In this document: in pieces, positions 45,004 to 52,794 of the stretch
Position numbering within the stretch: the first letter of the stretch is position 1
Layout of the letters: every line of letters begins with the position of its first letter
NCBI RefSeq assembly: GCF_024347195.1
Contig: NZ_AP025281.1
Location: 930,001-994,000 of the forward strand
DNA: 64,000 bases
Direction: 5' to 3'
Origin: Aliamphritea hakodatensis
Lineage (GTDB): Bacteria > Pseudomonadota > Gammaproteobacteria > Pseudomonadales > Balneatricaceae
Position numbers and translations under genes: made by a program
Notes under the pieces: model-generated
What the model was told of the DNA's origin: nothing
The model's database searches: none
The model's input: the letters and a program-made list of their open reading frames with translations, nothing else

Positions 45004-46194
45004 ATGCAGGCGAATACAAGACAACATTACGCCGATCAGTTAGCGGCGATTCGCGATGCGGGTTTATACAAGAATGAGCGCGTCATCGCCGGTGCACAGA
45101 ATGCCAATGTGCCACTGCAGGACGGTTCACAGGTGCTGAATCTGTGTGCCAACAATTATCTGGGGCTGGCGCAGCATCCGGAAGTGAACCGGGCGGCCCG
45201 TGAAGGCCTGGAAGAGTTTGGTTATGGCATGGCGTCGGTACGCTTTATCTGCGGTACTCAAACCATCCATAAGCAGCTGGAAGACAAACTGACCGATTTT
45301 CTGGGCACGGAAGATACCATTCTGTACCCGTCCTGCTTTGATGCCAACGGCGGTCTGTTTGAAACCATTCTGACGGATGCGGATGCGGTTATTTCTGATG
45401 CCCTGAACCACGCCAGCATCATTGACGGTGTGCGGCTGTGTAAGGCGAAGCGTTACCGCTATGCCAACAACAATATGCAGCAGCTTGAAGAGGCTCTGCA
45501 GCAGGCGGATGCTGACGGCGCCCGGATCAAGCTGATCACCACCGACGGCGTATTCTCTATGGACGGCTATGTAGCCCAGTTGGATAAGATCTGCGATCTG
45601 GCGGACAAGTACGGTGCGATGGTGCACGTGGATGACTGTCACGCCACCGGTTTCGTCGGCGAGAATGGTCGCGGCAGCCATGAGCACTGCGGTGTGATCG
45701 GCCGAATCGATATCCTTACCGGTACGCTGGGTAAAGCGCTGGGCGGTGCCAGTGGCGGTTACACCAGTGGCCGTAAGGAAATTGTCGAGCTGCTGCGTCA
45801 GCGTTCACGCCCGTATCTGTTTTCCAATACGGTTGCGCCACCGGTGGTTGCCGGTGCGATTAAAGCGCTGGATCTGGTCAGTGAGTCGGCGGATATCCGT
45901 GGTCAGCTGAAAGAAAACACCCAGTATTACCGTAAAAAGCTGACAGAGGCCGGCTTTGAAATTCTGCCGGGTGACCATCCTATCGTCCCTATCATGCTGT
46001 ACGACGCGAAGGTGGCTGCTGAGTTTGCCGAGCGGGCCTTAAAACACGGTATTTACGTAATTGCGTTCTCTTATCCGGTGGTACCACAGGGTAAGGCCCG
46101 TATCCGTACGCAGGTATCCGCCGGTCACAGCCGCGAAGATATCGACCGGGTACTGGATGCTTTCCGTAAAGTAATGCAGGAAATGAACCTGTAA
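45004..46194 (+). CDS. kbl: 2-amino-3-ketobutyrate CoA ligase (glycine C-acetyltransferase)
   Basis: This 396-aa PLP enzyme is of the alpha-oxoamine synthase family. It has LNLCANNYLGLAQHPEV near the start, the VDDCHATGFVGENGRG region and the PLP Lys in TLGKALGGASGGYTSG. It cleaves 2-amino-3-ketobutyrate with CoA to glycine and acetyl-CoA. It is coupled to tdh. Glycine formed here can join the one-carbon pool fed by the N-methyl catabolism genes elsewhere in the window. Confidence 0.95.
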   Translation: MQANTRQHYADQLAAIRDAGLYKNERVIAGAQNANVPLQDGSQVLNLCANNYLGLAQHPEVNRAAREGLEEFGYGMASVRFICGTQTIHKQLEDKLTDFLGTEDTILYPSCFDANGGLFETILTDADAVISDALNHASIIDGVRLCKAKRYRYANNNMQQLEEALQQADADGARIKLITTDGVFSMDGYVAQLDKICDLADKYGAMVHVDDCHATGFVGENGRGSHEHCGVIGRIDILTGTLGKALGGASGGYTSGRKEIVELLRQRSRPYLFSNTVAPPVVAGAIKALDLVSESADIRGQLKENTQYYRKKLTEAGFEILPGDHPIVPIMLYDAKVAAEFAERALKHGIYVIAFSYPVVPQGKARIRTQVSAGHSREDIDRVLDAFRKVMQEMNL

Positions 46195-46219
46195 TACGTA
46201 AACGACTTTGGTCCCCTTC

Positions 46220-46242
46220 AGATCAGATTGATTGTCTGATCT
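46220..46242. repeat. Inverted repeat after kbl
   Basis: Perfect 8-bp arms AGATCAGA / TCTGATCT with a 7-base spacer. It has no T run, so it is not itself a good terminator. It is the first of three hairpins in the 240-bp gap after kbl. Confidence 0.6.
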
Positions 46243-46250
46243 CCAAAGCA

Positions 46251-46289
46251 ACGCTGCCCTGCCTTAAAACGCCTTGCCCCGGGCAGCGT
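46251..46289. repeat. Second inverted repeat after kbl
   Basis: Nine-base arms ACGCTGCCC / GGGCAGCGT are separated by 21 bases. It lies between the first hairpin and the terminator at 46337. It could be an mRNA 3'-protecting stem. Confidence 0.5.
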
Positions 46290-46336
46290 GCACAGCTTAT
46301 CCGGATTACCTGCCGGGTAACGTACCTTGTGCCCTC

Positions 46337-46390
46337 GCGTTCTCCACCGTGAAGTAGCCTGAACGGTGGAGGACGCAATTTTTTTCTTTT
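46337..46390 (+). terminator. Strong rho-independent terminator after kbl
   Basis: A stem of about 14 bp (GCGTTCTCCACCGT with ACGGTGGAGGACGC, one G-T pair) is followed by AATTTTTTTCTTTT. It separates tdh-kbl from the DUF4160/DUF2442 pair. Confidence 0.85.
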
Positions 46391-46434
46391 CCCTGAATTT
46401 GTTACGCTGAAGATGAATTCTCAGGGAAGAGAAA

Positions 46435-46674
46435 ATGATGCCTACCATAATGAGAATCAGTCCGTACCGATTTTTCTTCTACAGTAATGAAGGTTCAGAG
46501 CCCGCCCATATTCATATCCAGCGGGATAATAAACTGGCCAAGTTTTGGTTAAGTCCGGTTGAACTGGCCAGTGCTACGCAGATGTCGAACGCAGAACTTC
46601 GCAAAGTAAAATCTCTGGTTATAAAATATAAGGACGTTTTTCAGGAGGGATGGCATGACAATTGTACCCATTGA
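46435..46674 (+). CDS. DUF4160 family small protein
   Basis: This 79-aa protein has the DUF4160 pattern: PTIMRISPYRFFFYSNEGSEPAHIHI, then KFWL and ELRKVKSLV. The E-P-x-H-I-H segment is the family's hallmark. It overlaps the following DUF2442 gene by 20 bp. Such pairs are widespread, patchily distributed and have been suggested as toxin-antitoxin-like modules. The role is unproven. The start could also be the ATG at 46438. Confidence 0.75.
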   Translation: MMPTIMRISPYRFFFYSNEGSEPAHIHIQRDNKLAKFWLSPVELASATQMSNAELRKVKSLVIKYKDVFQEGWHDNCTH

Positions 46675-46900
46675 TTCTGAACCCCGGGCAGTCAGTGCTC
46701 TGTGTTCGGAAGGTAGCCTTACCGTCCAGCTTCGGGATGGCCGGACGATTTCAGTGCCGCTTGAATGGTTTCCACGGTTGAATAATGCCCAGCCAGATCA
46801 GCTTAAGAACTTACAGTTGTTGGGCGATGGTGAAGGTATACACTGGCCGGCGCTGGATGAAGATTTAAGTATTGCCGGGCTCCTTTCGGGCAATCATTAA
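46655..46900 (+). CDS. DUF2442 family small protein
   Basis: This 81-aa protein has the DUF2442 core LTVQLRDGRTISVPLEWFPRL and the ending GEGIHWPALDEDLSIAGLL. The domain is often a partner of DUF4160. It starts inside the end of the DUF4160 gene, with AGGAGGG upstream, so the two are made together. Confidence 0.8.
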   Translation: MTIVPIDSEPRAVSALCSEGSLTVQLRDGRTISVPLEWFPRLNNAQPDQLKNLQLLGDGEGIHWPALDEDLSIAGLLSGNH

Positions 46901-46906
46901 GTGCTT

Positions 46907-47863
46907 TTAACTGAACCGTCCCCTGAATTCCTTAGGGGTTAATCCGGTGGTTTTTATAAATATTTTACGGAAGGCGCTGGTGTCTTCGTAACCGACCTGC
47001 TCGGCGATGGCTTCTATGGTATCGGCGCTGGCTTCCAGCAGATCACAGGCTTTCTGAATTCTCAGCCGCTGCAGGTATTGCATGGGTTTCAGACCGGTGG
47101 CTTTAACAAAACGCCGTAAAAAAGTCCGTTCACTCAGGTGAACCATGTCCGGTAAGTCGCTGATGCTGATATGTTCATGAAAACAGGCCTGCAGGTGGTG
47201 CTGGGTTTTCAGTACCAGCCGGTCACCGTGATCCAGTTTGGGATTAAAGCTCTGGTAATAGCGCTGTTCCCGCGCGCCGGTGTCGATAATAAGGTATTTG
47301 CCTAACTGGCGCATGATCTGTGGCTGGGTGAACTGGGCCACCAGTTCCAGCCCTAAATCCATCCAGGCCATCAGGCCGCCGGCGGTGATGATGTCGCCGT
47401 CGTTAATCAGAATCTTATTGATATCCAGTTTTACCCGGGGGTAGTCGGTGGCGAACTGTTCCGCCAGATCCCAGTGGGTGGTGGCGGGCCGGCCGTCCAG
47501 AATACCGCTGGCTGCCAGCAGGAAAGCCCCCGCACAGACTGAACATACCACCGCGCCCTGGCTGTGGTGCTGCTGCATCCAGCGGTTCAGGTGGGCATCC
47601 GGTTGCAGGTGATATTTGCCTTCCAGACAGGGGGTCATGATCAGTACCTGCAGGCGGTGATCTTCATAACCGCCCCCGGCGATGTCTTCCGGGGTAAGCA
47701 GAATCACTTCGAACTCCCGCTCAAAGCCATTTTGCGCGCAAATCCGGTTGGCCAGCAGAAAGATTTCCCTGAGCCCCTGTACGGCAGACAGCATTGCTCC
47801 TGGGTAGTTGATGATGCCGATTTTAATCAGGGATGTATCCGCTGACTGAGAAGTAGAGGTCAT
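46907..47863 (-). CDS. GlxA-type transcriptional regulator (DJ-1/PfpI plus AraC HTH)
   Basis: This 318-aa protein has an N-terminal class I glutamine amidotransferase-like domain (with the nucleophile-elbow-like VCSVCAGAFLLAASG) and a C-terminal double AraC HTH (MVHLSERTFLRRFVKATGLKPMQYLQRLR). This is the group of GbdR, CdhR and ArgR, which in pseudomonads control betaine, carnitine and arginine use. It diverges from the cysteine hydrolase gene at 48004, its most likely target. The ligand is unknown. Confidence 0.85.
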   Translation of the reverse strand: MTSTSQSADTSLIKIGIINYPGAMLSAVQGLREIFLLANRICAQNGFEREFEVILLTPEDIAGGGYEDHRLQVLIMTPCLEGKYHLQPDAHLNRWMQQHHSQGAVVCSVCAGAFLLAASGILDGRPATTHWDLAEQFATDYPRVKLDINKILINDGDIITAGGLMAWMDLGLELVAQFTQPQIMRQLGKYLIIDTGAREQRYYQSFNPKLDHGDRLVLKTQHHLQACFHEHISISDLPDMVHLSERTFLRRFVKATGLKPMQYLQRLRIQKACDLLEASADTIEAIAEQVGYEDTSAFRKIFIKTTGLTPKEFRGRFS

Positions 47864-48003
47864 TTGTCAGTTTTAGCCTGTTTTGTGCCAGTTTTGACTT
47901 TAGTCTAGCGTGCAGAGCCGGGTAATAATAGTCCCATATTCAGGGCGCCTTAAATCATTCCCGGGACTTAACGCAGAACATCTTCTTTCAGAGGTACTGG
48001 CCG

Positions 48004-48555
48004 ATGGCTAAAACAGCATTATTACTGATCGATTTTCAGAACGATTATTTCCAGGGTGGCAAATGGCAACTGGTGGGTACAGAGGCCGCCGCCGCGCAGG
48101 GGGCCAGACTGCTGGCTGCTTTCCGTGAGAAAAACCTGCCGGTGGTGCACGTGCGGCATGAGTTTCCAACCGATGATGCGCCGTTTTTTCTGCCCGGTTC
48201 AGAAGGCGCACAGATTCACCCAAGTGTCGCGCCGCTGGCGGGTGAGCCGGTGGTCCTGAAGCAGCAGATTAACAGCTTCCGGGATACCGAGCTGAAGCAA
48301 CTGCTGGATGAGCAGGGCATTGAGCATCTGGTGATTGTCGGGGCGATGAGCCATATGTGTATTGATGCCGGTGCCCGGGCTGCCGCTGATTTTGGCTATG
48401 AAGTCTCGGTTGCCCATGATGCCTGCGCCACGCTGGATCTGAGCTTCGACGGTAAAACCGTTGCCGCGGCGGATGTGCACCACGGGTATATGTCAGCACT
48501 CAGCTTTGGTTATGGCCGGGTGGCCGGCACTGATGAGCTGCTTGCTGATCTGTAA
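48004..48555 (+). CDS. Isochorismatase-family cysteine hydrolase
   Basis: This 183-aa protein has the catalytic triad of the family: Asp in LLIDFQNDY (about residue 10), Lys in VVLKQQINSF, and Cys in VGAMSHMCIDAGARAA (about 119). Members hydrolyse C-N bonds in nicotinamide, N-carbamoyl compounds, ureas and others; the exact substrate cannot be read. The divergent GlxA-type regulator probably controls it. GAGGTACTGGCCG precedes the ATG. Confidence 0.82.
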   Translation: MAKTALLLIDFQNDYFQGGKWQLVGTEAAAAQGARLLAAFREKNLPVVHVRHEFPTDDAPFFLPGSEGAQIHPSVAPLAGEPVVLKQQINSFRDTELKQLLDEQGIEHLVIVGAMSHMCIDAGARAAADFGYEVSVAHDACATLDLSFDGKTVAAADVHHGYMSALSFGYGRVAGTDELLADL

Positions 48556-48689
48556 GTCCGAACTTTTTTAAAACGCTGCCTGCGAAAGTGGGTGGCGTTT
48601 TCTGCGTTTACTGTTTTGCCATACCGGGCCGTAAAGGGGCCAGTGAAAGTCTGTTTGATGTTGACTGTTATTTAACGAAGGAAGAAGTT

Positions 48690-49061
48690 ATGAAAACCAA
48701 TCATGTTCTGTTAGCGGCGGTACAGGCCGCCAGTGAAAACTGGAAAAATGCGTTTAACAGCGGCGATGCTGCCGGTTGTGCCGCCCAGTATGAAGCGAAT
48801 GCGGTGATGCATGCCCGGCCGTTCGGTACATTTACCGGCACGGAAGAAATTCAGGCGTTCTGGACCAAGCTGATCGCCGATGGCTTCAGTGACGTGGAAT
48901 ACATCGAGCCGAAACTGGAAATGGTGGATGAAACCAGCATGCTGCTGACATCCGGCTGGAAAATGAATAATGCCCACGGCGTGATTCACCGCGAACTCTG
49001 GGTATTGCAGGATGATGGTACCGCCAAACTGCGTGAAGATGATTTCGAAGCGCAGGGCTGA
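48690..49061 (+). CDS. SnoaL/NTF2-like protein
   Basis: This 123-aa cytoplasmic protein has the cone-shaped NTF2/SnoaL fold. Its signature is the opening helix AASENWKNAFNSGDAAGCAAQYEANAVMHARPFG and the ELWVLQDDGTAKLREDDFE ending. The ATG at 48690 with GAAGGAAGAAG upstream is used; the frame begins at 48588. Such proteins may be isomerases or ligand binders; function unknown. It may share a transcript with the cysteine hydrolase 134 bp upstream. Confidence 0.72.
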   Translation: MKTNHVLLAAVQAASENWKNAFNSGDAAGCAAQYEANAVMHARPFGTFTGTEEIQAFWTKLIADGFSDVEYIEPKLEMVDETSMLLTSGWKMNNAHGVIHRELWVLQDDGTAKLREDDFEAQG

Positions 49062-49070
49062 TTGCTGCAC

Positions 49071-49097
49071 AAAAAAGCCGGGGTTTCCCGGCTTTTT
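49071..49097. terminator. Bidirectional rho-independent terminator
   Basis: AAAAAAGCCGGG, GTTT loop, CCCGGCTTTTT: a perfect stem flanked by A and T runs between two convergent genes. Confidence 0.92.
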
Positions 49098-49114
49098 GCT
49101 CTGTTCAGAACGGC

Positions 49115-50623
49115 TCAGGCTTTGCCGTAGGCACAGCCTTCCGGGAACTGCCACTGGTCGTTGACGCAGAAGGTACACTTGCCGCTGACCCGTTTCAGGT
49201 GGCCCGACTGGCTGTCGTAGTGCAGATTGCCGGCTTCCACTTCTGAATAGAGGGCGTCGGCAACCAGTTCTTTCGGCTCATAATGGTGGCCCATCAGCAC
49301 CTGCCAGGCGGCCGGGTTAATGCTGTCTTTCAGGGTGTCGTCTTCACCCTGCAGATCAATCGGGATATAGCCGTTATAGGTTTCCCGTTCTATTTTGTTG
49401 GCTTTTTTCAGGGTCAGGTAATCGCCGGGATATTCTGCTTTAAATGCTTCCCAGGCCTGTACTGAAAACCGTGACTGGTTATTGAAGTTACTGCCGTAGG
49501 AGAAATGCGGGGTGACGATGATCCGGGTTTTAACGGTTTTTCCGTTCACCGGATAGCTGACGTAACGTTTACGCAGGCAGGTTTCTTTCATCAGATCGAA
49601 CACATCCCGCTGTTCATCGGAGTCCGGCCGTTTGGTGGTCAGGTCGATGCTGGCGCTGAAGCTGTCCAGCCCGTCGCAGAACATTTTCAGCGAACTGTTA
49701 CTGACGATGATCAGCACTTCAGGCCGGCTCTGGATGAGCTGATCAAACATAAAGCGCTTTTCTGAGACGCAGGTACTGGCGATCCGCTGCTGAGGGATAT
49801 CGTATTTATCGCTCCAGCCGGGAGACGCACAGCCAATCATGTCATGCATGCTGACATCCTCACCTACTTCCAGCGTGTCTTTGGGGATATCCATCCGCTG
49901 TTCAAGAATATTCAGAATTGGCAGAATACGCTGGTAATAGCCCACCGCCTGGGCATAGAGCTGCATGTCGGTGTCTTTCGCCGGGTCTGTTTTGGCGGCG
50001 ATGATGTCGCCTTTCTTAAAGCTGTCTGATGCGAATACCACCGCCCGTTCTTCCGGTATCCAGCCCAGTTCGTAAACCGTTTCTTCGTCGCTGTCGTCAT
50101 ACTGCACCGGGATTTCCATCCAGCGGTGATCCATGCCCCGGGCAGGGCGTTTTATCTGCCCGTCAGCCCGCGCAATGATTTCGCTGCCGGGAATAATGCC
50201 TTTGCGCATGTATTCCAGATCGGTCCGTTCCTGAAATACGCTGGCGTGGCGGTAGTAATAGGCATAGCTGCCATTGCGGTCAAACCAGGGGTAGGTAAAG
50301 TCCGCACCGTTGTCGTAGGGTTTGAAGGCGCTCAGGTTGGGGTTGATGCCAACGGTCATGATGGGGGCTTTACGGCAGCCGCGCAGAACAGCCGGCTGGA
50401 TGTATTCCGCACCCACGGCCTGTGCCATGTGGGTTTTTTCATGGAACCGGCTGTTGGCTGTCTGGGGCGGCTGATCACGGATGGCTTCAGGGAATTCTTC
50501 GGCCCAGTTAAATGAAGGGAAGGGCCCGTAGGGTCTGATACCCTGCCAGAACCAGGCGCAGCTGGTACAGGATTTAACGGCGTCGACCAGTTCAACATCG
50601 GTCAGGGGAATTCTGTTGCTCAT
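49115..50623 (-). CDS. Large cysteine-containing protein resembling Fe-S uracil-DNA glycosylases
   Basis: This 502-aa protein has no firm family assignment. An N-terminal CTSC (residues 19-22) is followed by VGINPN (91-96), which resembles the G-E/I-x-P-G motif of uracil-DNA glycosylases. About two-thirds along, CVSEKRFMFDQLIQ plus RPEVLIIVSNSSLKMF resembles their Cys-then-'PKVIVALG' region, and VTPHFSYGSNF recalls the HPS motif. Family-4 UDGs hold an Fe-S cluster with four Cys. A long insert and a C-terminal CTFC tail are atypical. The ATG at 50623 is chosen because AAAGG sits 9 bases upstream. I am unsure of the activity. Confidence 0.45.
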   Translation of the reverse strand: MSNRIPLTDVELVDAVKSCTSCAWFWQGIRPYGPFPSFNWAEEFPEAIRDQPPQTANSRFHEKTHMAQAVGAEYIQPAVLRGCRKAPIMTVGINPNLSAFKPYDNGADFTYPWFDRNGSYAYYYRHASVFQERTDLEYMRKGIIPGSEIIARADGQIKRPARGMDHRWMEIPVQYDDSDEETVYELGWIPEERAVVFASDSFKKGDIIAAKTDPAKDTDMQLYAQAVGYYQRILPILNILEQRMDIPKDTLEVGEDVSMHDMIGCASPGWSDKYDIPQQRIASTCVSEKRFMFDQLIQSRPEVLIIVSNSSLKMFCDGLDSFSASIDLTTKRPDSDEQRDVFDLMKETCLRKRYVSYPVNGKTVKTRIIVTPHFSYGSNFNNQSRFSVQAWEAFKAEYPGDYLTLKKANKIERETYNGYIPIDLQGEDDTLKDSINPAAWQVLMGHHYEPKELVADALYSEVEAGNLHYDSQSGHLKRVSGKCTFCVNDQWQFPEGCAYGKA

Positions 50624-50751
50624 AAGTGACATCCTTTGTTCTTATTTTGATACAGCGATTGGCCCCTCTTTTGTATCAGAAAATGAACAAAAAATATGTG
50701 CTACCTGGCAAGTTTGAGCAGAAAACGCCTGACCGGTGCCGGGTTTTTGCT

Positions 50752-51258
50752 TTATGGCTGCATGGCGTCGTTAACCGGCTGGCTGTCGACGAACTGTTCA
50801 AAGCCGATAATTGTCTGATCTTTCAGTGTCCACAGGTGGCTGACCCGGGCGCGGAAAGCTTTGCCGGTCTCTTTGAACGTGCCGGTATAGGTGCCATACG
50901 CCATGACTTTATCGCCGGAGGCAACATAACCTTCTACGGTGAAACGGTAATCGGTCCATTCTGTTTCCAGTTGCTGAAACACCTTAGCGATGTTGCTGAA
51001 TCCCACATAGGTGCCGGCATAGGGAAAGCCGGCTGCTTCCGTCCAGACCACATCGTCCGCCAGATAGCGTTGCAGGTTGACTGCGTTTTCCGATGAGTCT
51101 TTTCCTTCGTAGGTCAGGGCGATAATTTCCTGATTGCTGAGTGATTGCACGGTATTCTCCTGAGGGGGTGGCGCGGTGTCCTGAGCCTGCGTAAGTGGTG
51201 CAACGCCGATGAACGTCAGGGCTGTGAATAAACCGCAGATGAGAGCAAAACGGGGCAT
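50752..51258 (-). CDS. Exported SnoaL/NTF2-like protein
   Basis: This 168-aa protein has a signal peptide (LICGLFTALTFIGVAPLTQAQ, cleavage after about 26) and an NTF2-like domain of about 115 residues (YLADDVVWTEAAGFPYAGTYVG, then VEGYVASGDKVMAYGTYTGT). It is periplasmic or secreted. Related proteins act as ketosteroid-isomerase-like or ligand-binding proteins. It is unrelated in sequence detail to the cytoplasmic SnoaL-like gene at 48690. Its function and partners are unknown. Confidence 0.7.
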   Translation of the reverse strand: MPRFALICGLFTALTFIGVAPLTQAQDTAPPPQENTVQSLSNQEIIALTYEGKDSSENAVNLQRYLADDVVWTEAAGFPYAGTYVGFSNIAKVFQQLETEWTDYRFTVEGYVASGDKVMAYGTYTGTFKETGKAFRARVSHLWTLKDQTIIGFEQFVDSQPVNDAMQP

Positions 51259-51420
51259 ACTGGTTGTTCCTGTAGTGAGTGATGATGAACAGCGTCAGCT
51301 GTTGAGAGTGACACTGCCTGAGACAGGAAAAGCCTAATACTGCGCCCTGTGGGGAAAAACCGGGCAGGGAGGGCGGGAGTGTTGCGTAATCCGGTGGAAT
51401 GAATCGGGAAGGGGCCGGGG

Positions 51421-52794
51421 TTATTCCGGCTCCTGAATACCGTAGTTGCTGATCATCCGTTGCAACCTGGGCCGGGAGACGCCGAGAATGTCGCAGGTCT
51501 GCCCTTTGTGCCAGCCGGTACTTTCCAGTACCTGTTCCACATGGTGCCGTTCGATTTCCTGCAGGCTGAGGTTTTTTGTACTGTGCGGATCACTGAACCG
51601 CCCAATGGCACCTTCATGGGGAGGTACGTCGCGGGTAAGGTGCTCCGGTAACAGGTCTGCGGTGAGCACTTCACCGTTGCACAGGGCGACTGCTTTGGTC
51701 AGCAGGTTTTGCAGTTCGCGGATGTTGCCCGGCCAGTGGTAGCTATTCAGGCAGGCCATGGCTTCCACCGAGATCCGGTTAACACTGCGGCCCATTTCCC
51801 GGTTACTGCGGGTCATCAGATTCTGTACCAGTTCCACCAGATCGCCGCTGCGTTCCCGTAGCGGCGGCAGGTGCAGGTTAACGATCTGTAAACGGTAGAA
51901 CAGGTCTTCCCGGAAGCGGCCTTCCTGCATCGCCAGATTCAGGTCGGCATTCGTGGCGGCGATGATCCGGGCATCGGTATAGCGGACGTTTTCTGCCCCC
52001 AGAGGAATATATTCTCTGTCCTGCAGCACCCGTAGCAGCTTGGCCTGAATCCCCGGGGATAACTCGCCCACTTCGTCGAGAAACAGGGTGCCTTTGTCTG
52101 CCAGTTCAAACTTGCCCAATTGGTCCTTCACGGCACCGGTGAAAGCGCCGCGTTTATGGCCGAACATTTCAGATTCCAGCAGGTTTTCCACCAGTGCGGC
52201 GCAGTTAATTGCGACAAAGCTCTGGTCCCGGCGGCTGCTGGCGTTGTGAATCGCCCGGGCGACCACTTCTTTGCCGGTACCGCTTTCGCCGGTGATCAGC
52301 ACCGAGGCGCTGGTATCGGCAACCCGGCCGATGGTTTTGAAAACAGTGCGCATGGCGGCGCTGGAGCCGACCAGGTCGTATTTGCCAAAGACGGTGGCCT
52401 GCGGGACTTCAATGCCGTCGCTGTTTTGTTGCTGGCGATATTTCAGCGCGCTGGCAACGGCTGCGTCTATCTCATCCAGATCAAGGGGCTTGTGGATATA
52501 TTCGTCGGCACCGTTTTGCATGGCTTCAATGGTGGTGGCCATGTCGTGGTATGCGGTGATCATAATGATACGCAGGTCAGCCTGCAGTGCCTTGAACATC
52601 GGCAGACCTTCCAGCCCGGAAAGCCCCGCCATACGGATATCCAGAACCAGCACATCCGCGCTGTTGTGGTTCAGCCATTCCAGACCTTCTTCCACTGAAT
52701 GACGAATGGCGACCTGATGACCGATGCTGCCAAAATGAATTTCCAGTGTACGGCAGATTGCGTGGTCATCATCGACGATAAGAATAGAATTCAT
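51421..52794 (-). CDS. Sigma-54-dependent response regulator (NtrC family)
   Basis: This 457-aa protein has a receiver domain (ILIVDDD, phospho-acceptor Asp52 in VLDIRM), an AAA+ sigma-54 activation domain with Walker A GESGTGKE, the GAFTGA loop and Walker B GTLFLDEVGEL, and a C-terminal Fis-type HTH (GQTCDILGVSRPRLQRMI). It activates RNA polymerase with sigma-54 from enhancer sites. Its start overlaps the kinase stop by 4 bp. The divergent idr operon has a -24/-12 promoter and upstream repeats, making it the likely target. Confidence 0.93.
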   Translation of the reverse strand: MNSILIVDDDHAICRTLEIHFGSIGHQVAIRHSVEEGLEWLNHNSADVLVLDIRMAGLSGLEGLPMFKALQADLRIIMITAYHDMATTIEAMQNGADEYIHKPLDLDEIDAAVASALKYRQQQNSDGIEVPQATVFGKYDLVGSSAAMRTVFKTIGRVADTSASVLITGESGTGKEVVARAIHNASSRRDQSFVAINCAALVENLLESEMFGHKRGAFTGAVKDQLGKFELADKGTLFLDEVGELSPGIQAKLLRVLQDREYIPLGAENVRYTDARIIAATNADLNLAMQEGRFREDLFYRLQIVNLHLPPLRERSGDLVELVQNLMTRSNREMGRSVNRISVEAMACLNSYHWPGNIRELQNLLTKAVALCNGEVLTADLLPEHLTRDVPPHEGAIGRFSDPHSTKNLSLQEIERHHVEQVLESTGWHKGQTCDILGVSRPRLQRMISNYGIQEPE

